Shown here one piece after another: positions 1 through 10,314 of a stretch of DNA of 64,000 bases. Source of the stretch: Sanghuangporus weigelae (taxonomy: Eukaryota > Basidiomycota > Agaricomycetes > Hymenochaetales > Hymenochaetaceae); contig CP137324.1 of assembly GCA_033182465.1 (NCBI GenBank), positions 1,364,001 to 1,428,000 on the forward strand. Reading direction: 5' to 3'. Below the pieces are notes generated by a model. It made no database searches and was not told where the DNA came from. It saw only the letters and a program-made list of their open reading frames with translations. Each line of letters opens with the position of its first letter. Within the stretch, counting starts at the first letter, position 1. The translations under genes were made by a program, and so were the position numbers.

Positions 1-275
1 AACGTAAAGATCAATCCATTGAACCAGGTCATGGACAACACGAGGAGACCTCATTCCAGACTTAAGCACGTCCTTTGTATGCGGAGAATTGTTGAAGACC
101 GATTATAGATTGGCTAACCGCGGCACTGCCGCGTGTCCGGATTGAACTTCCTATCAAGAATATCGCTGGCATTCAGGACAATCGATGCTCCAAGAGCACC
201 CGTTAAAGACAGGACGATTTGTAAAGACCGTAAGCATGTCAGCCTTTTAAATCTTGAGATCCCGAAACTGTGTAG

Positions 276-835
276 TCATCTGCCGCTAACATCCTCCGAG
301 TTTGGTTCGTTCGTCGTTCTATCTTTCGTTGTGCTGAGTAGCTCATTCAAGAGCTCTGCAACCCTCTTTTTAGCCTCTTTTGCATCGGACCTAGCTTCGC
401 TGAGTGCCCTATCACGTTGCTGGGAAATCTGCGATTCGTCAGAAAGGAGCAACAGGAGTTTCATAGAGTGCGTGATCGAGAGTAATGACTGGGCTGCGCG
501 AACCATGGACTCGGCGCGACACTGTGCTATGAAGGACTCTTGAGCGATCCTAAACTTGTCCTTGTCGCCAATCTAAGGTGCAAAAGTACAATAAGATAAC
601 AAATAAAAGAGGAATTGACGGGACGGACCGAAGCAAGGTTAACGATATCGACCATGCCGTCGACAAGCGTTTCGACTTCAACATCAATCTTCTTGTTCCA
701 TTCTTCTTCAATCAGATCAAGATACTCGTCTGAGTTCTGATCGACAATAGACTGAGATTGAGAAGCCGAGGGACGAAGACGGGCACTCGGCAGAGCAGAT
801 GGTCGAGAAACGTCTGTTTGTGTAATATCTGCCAT
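276..835 (-). CDS. MED22: Mediator complex subunit 22 (Med22/Surf5 family)
   Basis: Small head-module subunit of Mediator, which links transcription factors to RNA polymerase II in the nucleus. Two exons (835-629 and 572-276) join across a 56-nt intron (573-628, donor GTCCGT, acceptor TTAG) to give 167 residues. The family signature is visible at residues 36-60 (YLDLIEEEWNKKIDVEVE) followed by a helix around VETLVDGMVDIVNLA and, after the intron, IGDKDKFRIAQESF and a Ser/Leu-rich helix. The C-terminal third (QQRDRALSEARSDAKEAKKR) looks like a coiled coil, as expected for a Mediator head helix bundle. The N-terminal 35 residues are Ser/Pro-rich and not conserved. The start is the first ATG of the open frame. 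It is divergent from the dehydrogenase gene that starts at 1625. The family call rests on remembered motifs. Confidence 0.85.
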
Positions 836-1624
836 GGTTATGGTGGTGGTTTCGGGGAAGTTTGAGCGCGGATCACTGATCGACGTTCCTGTACATCACT
901 TCTTTATATGGTTTTTCATGACACTTTCCTTTCCCTCCGATGTTCCCTTACGTTTTTCTTCATCCTCCAGCATATGCGAATCCGCATATGGTTGAATGGA
1001 AATCTAAGTAAGAATTAGCTCTGTTTCTCTGCTCTGTCCATGCCGTGCGTTATCATGGAGAAATCTGACTTTACTATCCCCGACGAGGAGAAAGTCGCCC
1101 ACAGAAAGGTCCTACCCTGATGAAAGTAGCACTTCGCTTGGCCTAACTTTGTCATCTGCTTTTGTCTTGCTGAATGTCTTGTTCGAACACGCGCAAAGAA
1201 ATGTCCAATGGTGCTGGCCGGCTCAACTATCAATTTATGCCTGCTTCAATTGAGTGCTAGTGAATCTGGTACACGTGTATAGACCTCATATTCATAGTCG
1301 GAACTGCAATGGACCTGGATTCTGTCCGGGTCCTTTCTCCGGTTCTCGTCATTGTCTCGTAAGGGGCCCGCATCCACGAGTCAGTCTGTTGTTCTGCCTG
1401 TTCTGGAAGCTTGGATCGATCGAGATGGTGCTATCAGAGGTGGCCCGCGAGGGGCACCGTAGAATTTCGGTGTTCGGTGGGCCCTGGTGGGCCTAATCTT
1501 GAAACAAAGAAGGGTCGCGTCCCTTTTCGCTTCGAAACTGATAAATATGCGAGCCGTCATGCTCAGTTCGTCCCGTAATTCTAATTTCCTCGACTTCTCC
1601 CTCGACCAGTACAGTACTCCAACA
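836..1624. other. Divergent intergenic region between MED22 and dehydrogenase
   Basis: About 790 bases between two genes transcribed away from each other. No reading frame here resembles a known protein; the short frames at 1015-1233 and 1254-1496 have no recognisable motif. It contains a perfect 8-bp inverted repeat at 971-990, listed separately. Promoters of both neighbours must lie here, but I see no clear TATA box. Confidence 0.6.
971..990. promoter_or_regulatory. Perfect 8-bp inverted repeat with 4-bp spacer
   Basis: CATATGCG, spacer AATC, CGCATATG. The dyad lies 136 bp upstream of the MED22 start codon and 635 bp upstream of the dehydrogenase start. The symmetry fits a site for a dimeric DNA-binding protein; that role is inferred only. 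Confidence 0.35.
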
Positions 1625-2896
1625 ATGGGCTCCTTCTACGTGGCAGATGGCCCGAATGCTGCAACAATTCCATTCACCAACTACACCCCGCGCGTTGCCA
1701 TTGTCACAGGTGCCGCACAAGGCATTGGCCGAGCAATAGCCTACCGACTCGCAGACGAAGGCATTGACGTTGTAGTCAATGATATTCCTTCGAAGCAGAA
1801 GCAACTGGATGCAGTCGTCGAGGGCTTGAGAGACAAGGGTCGGCGAGCAATTGCCGTGCCAGGGGACATCTCCACCGAGTCCTTTGTTTCTGTTATGGTC
1901 GAGAAGACGGCTCTCGAATTTGGGAGTGTCGATATTGTAGGAATTTACGTTGTCTTTTCTGATTTTATCTGACCACGCTAATAGATGGTTGCGAACGCGG
2001 GAATAATGCACTTCAGCCCGTTTCTCCAAGGTCAGTCGTAATCGCAGTCCGAGCAGTTCCAAGTTTTTGCTTATTGAATACTCAGCGTCCGTCGAGAGTT
2101 TGGACGCTATTTACGGAGTCAACATCCGCGGGATCTTCTTATGCTACAAGTTCGCGGCCCTACAAATGGCGAAACAAGGTCGCGGTGGACGGCTTCTAGG
2201 TATGTTTTTTCAGGAAATCTGGCGTTGTTCTTTGCTTATCATGCCTTTGAAAAGCTGCGAGCTCATTGGCCGGAAGGCAAGGTGCGGAATTTTCTCTATG
2301 ATTTGATCAAGATTCTGACGTATACCACATAGGAACACCACACTCAGCTGCCTATGCCGCCTCCAAATTTGCTATTCGCGGTCTGACACAATCTGCCTGT
2401 GAGTATCGTTTCATTATCTGCTGTCGTCAGGCATTCTCAATTTCATCCGTGATTAGCTTTGGACCTCCGGAATTACGGCATAACGGTTAACTGCTATGCA
2501 CCTGGATACGTACGGACGCCTATGAGTTAGTAACAGCCTTTCCTTCGGAAGTTTTACTGTCCGACAAATGACGAACCGTTTCCCTAAAAGTTTACGAGGC
2601 TAGCGCAGCTGATCCTGGTGTGAAAGCGGTGAGAGTTTTATGATACGAAGTGGCGAGGCAACGGTAGCTGAATTTATCACCAAATCGCTTATTATCGTTA
2701 GGCGTTTGAGTCGGTGCCAGTTGCTGAACCAGAGTCCATTGCAAGTATGGTCGCGTACCTCGTCAAGCCTGAGTCTCATTTTATCAATGGTACGTCGCAT
2801 CAGAACCTACAATCCGTAGAATGTTCACAATACCGAATTCTTGGTCAATTTGCAGGACAAACCATCACTATTGACGGCGGTCTGCATTTTGATTGA
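1625..2896 (+). CDS. Short-chain dehydrogenase/reductase (acetoin reductase-like)
   Basis: Classical NAD(P)-dependent short-chain dehydrogenase, probably a soluble cytosolic oxidoreductase acting on a small carbonyl or alcohol substrate. Nine exons (1625-1936, 1985-2030, 2086-2199, 2255-2281, 2333-2398, 2457-2525, 2591-2628, 2702-2789, 2856-2896) sum to 801 nt, or 266 residues, the usual family length. The Rossmann glycine motif TGAAQGIG is near residue 28, the NAG motif (MVANAG) follows exon 1, and the catalytic Ser (ASSLAG, in the 27-nt exon 4) and YxxxK (YAASK, exon 5) are all present. The PG motif (YAPGYVRTPM) and the C-terminal ITIDGG motif are also intact. The ATG at 1625 is preferred over an in-frame upstream ATG at 1547 because it starts about 28 residues before the glycine motif. 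The pattern after YAASK resembles diacetyl/acetoin reductases, but substrate specificity cannot be read from sequence. Confidence 0.88.
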
Positions 2897-3408
2897 ACAC
2901 TTCGATTCGCGGTTTTACGATGGAAATGCTGCGTATAAGGTTTTTGTTCCTTTCTCTTCAGTAAATTCTTTATGACCGCGATGCTTCGGACTAGTTTCAT
3001 GTCCCTATGTCATTCACAACGTTAATCTCATGACTCACGTATAGTAAAACTTGAAACAGTTTGAGGACCACCTGCTCTTCACCGTCTTCTAGATTGTTCT
3101 TTGTTCACTGAAGAATAAAGAGCGCCCTACCAACAGAGCAGCAGAGCAAGGTGGGTTCTTGTCAACAAAAGTCTAGGTGGGAAGCTTTTGCCTAGGAAAA
3201 AGTCTTCAGGCTACTTGGAATAATCCATCCAGATCCCGACATATCTTCCCGCAGCTAATTTCCCATCGGAAAAGTCACGAAAGTCACCGCATTTCCCAAT
3301 GCTCGTGAAACCGAGTTCTATAACAATTACATCAGTCTGATTTTCTGCGCTACCGCATTACTATCGTCGACAACAATCAAGAGTACCAAGTAAACAACAC
3401 GTATCAGA
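2897..3408. other. Convergent intergenic region
   Basis: About 510 bases between the dehydrogenase stop and the glutaredoxin stop. It should hold the two 3' untranslated regions. I see no gene-like frame. Confidence 0.6.
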
Positions 3409-4253
3409 TCATTCTGCCTTCACGGCCTCTGCAAATTCACCAGTTTGAATCATCTCGCGAACGATGTCCAGACCACCGACTAGTTCACCGTTGACTATCA
3501 GTTGCGGGAACGTCGGCCAATTGTTTAACTGTTTGAGACCTATTGGTCGAGAAAAATCAGATGCAAAACCAAAATTCTAGAAAAAAACACTTGATTACTA
3601 ACCACTTCGGACACTTTCGTCAGTTAGGATATCGAAATGGCCAAACGGAACACCTTGCTCGCGCAAAAGCGACACGATCTGACGTGAGAAGCCACATCGT
3701 GGAACGTCGGGATTGCCCTTCATAAACAGCATTACTCGCTCTTGGCTCATTAGCTTCCGCAGACGTGCTTCAAGTTGCTCCTTTGACTCTTCCTTTTCGC
3801 CAACTGGTGGAGGTGCAGGGGCGCGATCCGTATGGGAAAGCACCTTTGGAGGAGTTCGTATATGCGTGGCTACATCGGTGGAAAGTCGAGCTGTGTCGGC
3901 CCCTTCGATGCGTGCCAGAAGGGTGTGACCCTGAATTTTTGCTTGTGAATAATCATGTTTTGTCGTCAAATAAAGCGATAGCGCACTCTTAAGACTATAA
4001 ATGTCGGAACACTGGCGATCTCAAAACTCTCTGCAATCTCCGACTGTTCTTCGGCCTCTACGTTCAGAACAAGTAAGTTCGGATGCTGTTTTGCCAGCCC
4101 GGCCACCTCCTCGTTCGTTTGCTTGCATGGCTCTGCCCACGGTGTCCAGAAGTTCAGTAACGACACACGATTTAGGTCGGTGGACAGAAGTTCTTGGAAA
4201 TGTGCTGCAGATGTAACTGTGTGTAGATTTGAAGGAGAGCCTGCGGCCGACAT
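3409..4253 (-). CDS. GRX4: Monothiol glutaredoxin, thioredoxin-like plus CGFS domains (Grx3/Grx4 type)
   Basis: Multidomain monothiol glutaredoxin that binds a [2Fe-2S] cluster with glutathione and takes part in iron sensing and iron-sulfur delivery in cytosol and nucleus. Three exons (4253-3987, 3930-3603, 3539-3409) total 726 nt, or 241 residues. Residues about 10-95 form a thioredoxin-like domain whose active-site loop is WAEPCKQ, so it keeps only the first Cys of the usual CxxC. After a Pro-rich linker, the glutaredoxin domain carries the CGFS motif (PRCGFSRQ), the WPTFPQL cis-Pro stretch and the GGLDIVREM motif that binds glutathione. This architecture and length match yeast Grx3/Grx4. 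The start is the first ATG before the thioredoxin fold. It lies just downstream of KU70 on the same strand, with no functional link apparent. Confidence 0.92.
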
Positions 4254-4627
4254 GGTGGACTGAGGAATACGGAAAGCGAGCGGTCGTGAAGGTCAAGTAA
4301 ATATAAGCAGTCCGAAAGCTCGGTCAATTCACAAGCGTCAGCGCCTTTGGCTTGGTTTTTCCTTTGATGCTGAGAATGGCGTGGCCAGCGAGGTGGTGGT
4401 GGTGGTGGAAGCTGAGAGCAAGCGAGAAGACGCGGGAGAGAAATGGAGAATGGCGAGCGAATGTGCTCATCTAGAATTGATAAAATACAATCTACCCCGA
4501 TCACCGGATCCCTCATTTAGTCAGTACATACACGAAACTCGGTACAACAATATTCAACTATGTTCGAATACAGTACGCATTACTCATTGATTGGATTATG
4601 ATATTTTGCACATTGAACGACCACAAG
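4254..4627. other. Intergenic region between KU70 3' end and glutaredoxin start
   Basis: About 370 bases in tandem orientation. It must contain the KU70 3' end and the glutaredoxin promoter. A short GGT/GGA run near 4395-4410 is the only low-complexity stretch. No gene is seen. Confidence 0.55.
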
Positions 4628-7600
4628 TCAGTGGGTGTCAAGGTAATTTGCTACACGATCCATCAGATCCCCCTTCTTGCCAGACACAGGCTGGCTTTTA
4701 GCTTTGAGGAATTCCTGTAATGAACGAACATAAGTTCTCCAACCTTGGTTATCAGATAAGAAAAGGGCAATGAATGGGTTAGAAAGGCAATGTGCGAGAC
4801 TCCTTTCGCATCTGATAAGATAGGATGTGCCACGATACTTGACCCGTGGGGACAGCATACGTGTACTAATCGACAGGTGACAGCATTGAATGCATTACGT
4901 ACCTTCAGCTGATCGACTTTCAACTGAATGAGACGATCAATCACATGTAGAGTGAGTGAATAAGATTAACTTCGAGAATAAACTGTATTTGTACGTACCT
5001 TGGTAAGTTGTCCGCTTTCATATTTGCTCCGGATTTCTGCTTCCAGCACAGACGTGTCCTGCGAACCCAGAGACGTAGTAAGTTTTATTCCTCCTATCAT
5101 GACGGTTCGTAAGTTACGCACCGCTTTCCGCTTCGTGCCTGCCTTCTGAATGAACACAGTATTCGCATGCTCGTTATTCTGCACAACTTCCTTCCATTCT
5201 TTGATCAAGGATCCCGCTCGCTATAGCGTAAGATTAAGGTACAGCCAACGCTCTCTGTCAGCCATTTATTATCCACACTCGGAGCTCACGACCGCACCTT
5301 ATGGATCATATCCAATTTCGGTAACGTTGGGTCTTCAAATGTATCTGGATTATATTCTTCTCGGAACGCGCTGGCTTCAAGTTGCGCATAATGAAAAGCC
5401 AGAGCTAGAATAGCCATAGACCTGAGCACCGGCGAGGAGCTACGGGCCATAATTATGGACGCACCTGGATTAGGATTGGCGTCGGGTGGGTAACCTCCAT
5501 TTTTTATTTGGAGTTTCGCAATCCACTGCTTTGCGGCTTCAACGGCATCGGAAGGAGCTGATATCATATAACACGTGATTGATCAGCTTCCATGAAGACG
5601 GGAACTGACGAATGAATTCCCAGTCGCACCTCTTACCCCTTCCTCAATCGGAGCGGCCCGCAGATCATCTGCAAAGGGATAGACAATGAGATGAAAACCA
5701 GCAGGCTCCGTGTATCCGATTTCGTCTTCTTTTTCAGCCTTTCATAACATGAACTTGTCAAGCATGATAAAAACAATGCCCGTAAGTTATTCGCGCACCT
5801 GAGGACACAGAGCACAGAACACGGGAGATGAATTAGACCGTAAAAGGGCGCGCACGAGTCCAATCTTCTTCTTCTTTTTCAGGGTTTTGAGGAGTGCGGT
5901 AAACGTTCGCTTGCTTCCAGAGTAAGCCTAAATCAAACATCAGAGAGCCTGTCGAACTTCAAAAACGGTGGCGAGACCTGTTCATCCGGATAGATGAAGA
6001 TTGAATGCCGAACATTATCCTCGATAGCTAGCTCCGCTTCATCCTTGAATCCAAGGAGCTTTATACCAGGAGATAAACCGAGTGTCCTGAAGTTTTTTAC
6101 TTCCTCAGCAGTAAAGAAAACCTGCGTGAACGGTAAGAGACATGAAGAATCCTTAATCTCTGAACTGACTTTGCTTCTCTTGGGCACGGCACGAACGCCG
6201 TACTCTGCATCTTCGTCGTCCTCGGCTGGAGGACCCAGCTGCATGCCGAACACGACTTTCGATTTGTCTACCTCGCGCTGTTCATTCTGTAGCCGGAAAT
6301 CAATTTTAAAAAAAATCGTGGTTCGAAACGACGTACTTCGTCAACATAAAGAGTCTTCGGCTCAACAACTTCTAGACGGTCTCCAACGTCCATGAAGTAC
6401 TTGTAGTTGCCTTTCTTCTGCTCGGTGACAAGTCCGTACCTATTCCATTCGATGAGCTTTCCATACCTTCTTGACATACAATTTTCAGTAATTATACCCT
6501 TTTACACCAATAACGAAGCCTTCTCCGAGTTCAAACGGGACACTAAACAAGGCACGTTTAGGCATCTCGCGAAAACGCATCTGCGCGAGGAGATCATCAA
6601 TGCGAGAAACAGAAATCGTATCGGAGAGTAGTCCGTCGTCCTCTTCGCCTTCTTCGTCAAGGGATGGCCCTAGAACAGCCTGCGTGTTGGGCTCATAAAG
6701 TGCACAGTAGGAGCTGCACAAAGAATTAACGTACTGAGTAGAACTTCGCGGGGGCAAAAGGTTTTTCATCTGTACTTATAAAGAATGGTTCTACGCACAC
6801 CCCGGCTTGGGTCAAATCCTACGCGACACGTTGATCAGCGCGGTCTGAAGCAGCCAGAGATCGAGACATACCAAAAGGGTGGTCTGGGCAGAGGTCACCA
6901 ATTGAGCATTCTTTGCGCCAGGATGAGGATCATCTTCGTCAGTAATTAAGAAAACGCGCTTGATGCCTGATTTTGGGGCTCTAAAATAAATGTCTTTGAG
7001 CATAACTGCGAGAGCAAAAATCGCAAAGTATGTACCCGTCTCGTAAAGCCCAGTTGCAGCTAGTAAAAACGTCTCCTAAAGGTACTTGCTTCTCCATTGG
7101 CGGAAACTCGTAACGAAGCCACTTGTGATTATCCCTTGCCTCTAGAAAATTTTAAGAGTAAAACTGGTAAGCGTTCTTAGAACCTTGAAAGGAAATTAAG
7201 CCAGACCATGTATGAGTTGGACAAGGTTTTGTATTTTTGGAGCATCAACTTGTCCTACAGGTTGGTACACAAATGTTCCGCTCTTGTACTCTGTGGCTCC
7301 GCGCTCCGTACTCTCGTTCTTGCGCGACTTCGAAACAGTCAGCATACCTAACGATAGAGTCGAGGCGTCTTTCTTGCTTACCGTGTTAAAAAGCAAAATC
7401 CCTACTGCGTCGTTTGGTCCGACAACCACCTTCCGCTTCTGGATCTGCATGACAGCTTCAAGTGCGGTCAGCAGGTGTGAAGTTTTTGCTCCTTCCCTCT
7501 TCGGATCATCACGGAGATCTTGCATAGATTCAGATGAGTCGATAGCGAAAAGGATTATGTCGCGTTTCCCCTCAAAAAACTGCGCGGACAATGGATGCAA

Positions 7601-7721
7601 GGCAGATGTGAGTTCGAGCGTGACAAAACCGAGATGCTTCGAATGCTTCACTCACAGAGGCATCCTGCAGTTCCTCGTCCTCATCATCGTCTATTTTGTT
7701 CCAGTCTTCGTAAGGAGCCAT
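4628..7721 (-). CDS. KU70: ATP-dependent DNA helicase II subunit 1, Ku70
   Basis: Subunit of the Ku70/Ku80 ring that binds broken DNA ends in non-homologous end joining and protects telomeres, in the nucleus. The gene has many short introns; the first follows residue 22 (donor GTGAGT, acceptor GCGCAG). Domains in order: an acidic N-terminus (DDDEDEE), a von Willebrand A-like domain starting at RDIILFAIDSSESM and including RVFLITDEDDPH, the Ku beta-barrel with YGLVTEQKKGNYKYF, the GSKRTFTALLKTLKKKK stretch, the C-terminal arm (IGYTEPAGFHLIVYPFADD), and a final SAP domain (EFLKAKSQPVSGKKGDLMDR). The chosen start is the ATG at 7719-7721 (MAPYEDW), since it directly precedes the acidic N-terminus; an upstream in-frame ATG would add 32 unconserved residues. 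It is divergent from the PP2A activator, sharing about 185 bp of promoter. Confidence 0.92.
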
Positions 7722-7905
7722 GCAGGGCAAGAGCCGTCTGGGCGTGAAAGCTGACTGAGGTGAAACAGAGAAGGAAGACGCGTCGTCACCCGGTCGCGAA
7801 ATGCGTGCATGCATCACATGATATATGTCACGGGCGTGTCACTCCGCGATTCTCTATGGTGGCAAGCGCATAAGTGACATAACTTCCCTCAGTCACTCGT
7901 ATGGT

Positions 7906-9316
7906 ATGGATACCGCGATATTGCCGCCACTACTGGAAGTGAAAGCAGATGATGCCAAAAAGCTGGAACCGCCGACGCTGAAGATAAGAACGGATACGGA
8001 TGTAGAATCCTGGAAGTCGACCGGGGGTTACCAAACCTACCTGCTTTTCCTTCGTAGACTGAGTGAAGCTGTCATTGGTCATGTTCTTCCAGAGCGCATA
8101 GATGGGACTACTGAAATGAGCTCGGTACGCAGCTGACTCTGTTTCTTTTCTTTAGCTCGTTAATCGATGTCCTCGTCTTTCAGAATATACGGTCAATGCT
8201 AGATCTCCTTAATGAATTGGATAGCTGGATAGACGAGATCCCTCCTTTGCCTACCCCGCAGAGATTCGGAAATCTCGCTTTTCGGAAATGGGGAAAGAAA
8301 CTGGAGGATGTGGGCTCTCTCATCACGCATCCAATCTGAACAGCTATGCTTATGAGGCGATCTTCTAGAACGCCAATGACCTCCTGAAGTGTTTGCTTCC
8401 TCCCTGCTTGCATTGCTGTGTCCGCCTTCTTACACCATACTTCATTATTTCGTTTGGATCCTTTGGACGTATGGATTATGGGACCGGACATGAAGCCGCT
8501 TTTGGCTTATTTTTGCTCTGTCTCTCCCTCATTCAATTCTTTGATCCCTCGCCAGCAGAAGAACGTGATTTGGTACTCTTTGTGTTCTATCGCTATTTAC
8601 GTCTATGCTGGCGTCTTCAAGACGTGTATAGACTCGAGCCCGCCGGTAGTCATGGCGTATGGGGACTTGACGACTATAGTTTCCTTGGCTACATATTTGG
8701 CAGTGCCCAGCTTAGAGGTAAGTTCTCTCTGTAAAGCTAAAGAACGGAGGCTAACCGCGATGCACGGAGAAGATCAGAAAGAGATCCCGGTGTCTGCCAT
8801 TCTCCGGCCACCTTTACCACAAACGAATCTGTATTTTGTGTCCATATCTAGGATACACGAGTTTAAGCACGGTCCGTTCCATGAGCATTCTTCCCAGTTG
8901 TATGCAATTGCGACGGGCGTGCCGAACTGGGCAAAAGTGCATTCGGGCCTTTTCAAGATGTATGAGGTACGTTTCACATTTCCTTTCCAACGACCTCTCT
9001 TCTCAGTATGTGGACATAGGCAGAAGTGCTTGGTAAACGAGTCGTCGTGCAGCATATCCCCGTCGGAGGGCTTCTTGAATGGGACCCTGTTGTGCATCCG
9101 TATACAGCGGCTTCCACTGGGACCTCCGAGAACTGTGCTCGGCCCGCTGCAATTGGAGCTCCTCGGACCTCCTCCTCGGCCATCCAAAATTTCCTGTCGC
9201 ATGGTCCTCCGACTACGACATGGGCAAGTATGCACGTACCACCAAACACTTCCACTTCGCTACCGGCGAGAGCACCATGGCCAAATAGCGGACCTCCAGC
9301 GGATCGCCCGGGCTGA
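7906..9316 (+). CDS. Serine/threonine protein phosphatase 2A activator (PTPA; Rrd1/Rrd2 type)
   Basis: Peptidyl-prolyl isomerase of the PTPA family, which activates the PP2A catalytic subunit in the cytosol and nucleus. Several exons join to give about 400 residues. Visible family motifs: FLRRLSEAVIGH in exon 1, LDSWIDEIPPLPTPQRFGN in exon 2, MDYGTGHEAAF in the middle, YRYLRLCWRLQDVYRLEPAG followed by SHGVWGLDDYSFLGY, then HSGLFKMYEAEVLGKRVVVQ and HIPVGGLLEW. The last 70 or so residues are a Ser/Thr/Pro-rich tail, common in fungal members. The ATG at 7906 is preferred; an in-frame upstream ATG at 7825 would extend the protein into the shared promoter with KU70. Fungi normally have two paralogues (Rrd1 and Rrd2); I cannot say which this is. 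Confidence 0.9.
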
Positions 9317-10314
9317 AAATCTCCTTAACTCCATAATGGAGTAGACTAGTGTTATAGCCTACGTTTTCTGAGTTATCACTTTCCTTGGCTTTGGATCGCA
9401 GATGGAAACACTCCTTCATCGATATCCTACCAATATTAATGTAATTTCAAGAAATTGTCTGTAGACTAGCTGTATAGGAATGTCGATATTCATGTAGGTA
9501 GGCGTAAGTCTAGGAAGCGCGGGATTTGCCGAATTCCGTAAAATTTCAGTGTGAGTCGACACCGCCTCGTCGCTCCTTTTCGACTCGCTCTCTTTCTCTT
9601 GAACGACGACCATCGCATCGCAGATAGAGCATCCCAGATCCTGCACCAGTCAACTTGTCCCTCTGTTGTCGTCCTCCCGAACTTCGATCTGTTGAAAATT
9701 CGCCAATATTCCTGACCAGGCGAGAAATACAGACCTTCGTCTGCTCAACCGCGAGTACGTTTTGTTTCCTATTTTGAAGGAGTCCTCCTCATTTAAATGC
9801 GTATCGTGTTTCTAGGTGGTCATCCGTAAGAGGTGAGGAATTTCAGATCGCTCCTCCGTGGACTGCAACTGATCCTTTTGCACAGGAGAACCACCCTAAC
9901 ATCTTACTAGAACCATTGGTTGGTACTGCTCAAAGCAACTAAATAAAGGCACTAGGCGTGTCTTGTTCCGAAGAATATCCACTCTCGTCCTTCATTGCTT
10001 CTTTCGTGTTTCTCTCCTCGCCTCTTCGAGAGCGAGGAACATCACCGACTGAAGGGGCTTATCCAATTACCGTCCTTCCCGCCCGGTCTCGCATCTGCGA
10101 CCGCGGCGGCTGAGGTTCGGTAATTTGGTACCTGGCATTGCACAGAACCAAAAAACGAAGCTTCCTTATAGTGGGAAGATACATTTGACCGGCACAACTG
10201 GCACGCACGTCTTCGTCCTCCTGTGAGGAGCAAATACACATACACACAGACCTCGATTTCAATACATCTCTAGAGCCTTCTTGCCGCCCCCTTTGCTATC
10301 CGTTACCGGAAATT
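9317..10314. other. Long upstream region of ornithine decarboxylase
   Basis: About 1 kb with no gene-like frame. Small upstream frames start at 9402 (20 codons) and 9797 (10 codons, stop at 9827-9829). From 9800 to 10314 the plus strand contains no ATG at all, which fits a long transcribed leader free of upstream start codons. A 76-codon frame on the minus strand at 9416-9646 has no recognisable features. Confidence 0.5.

Noticed and set aside
133-543. 136-codon plus-strand frame over MED22
   Set aside because: Antisense shadow of the MED22 second exon, whose protein has clear family motifs.
8774-9235. 153-codon minus-strand frame
   Set aside because: Antisense to the last exons of the PP2A activator; no motif of its own.
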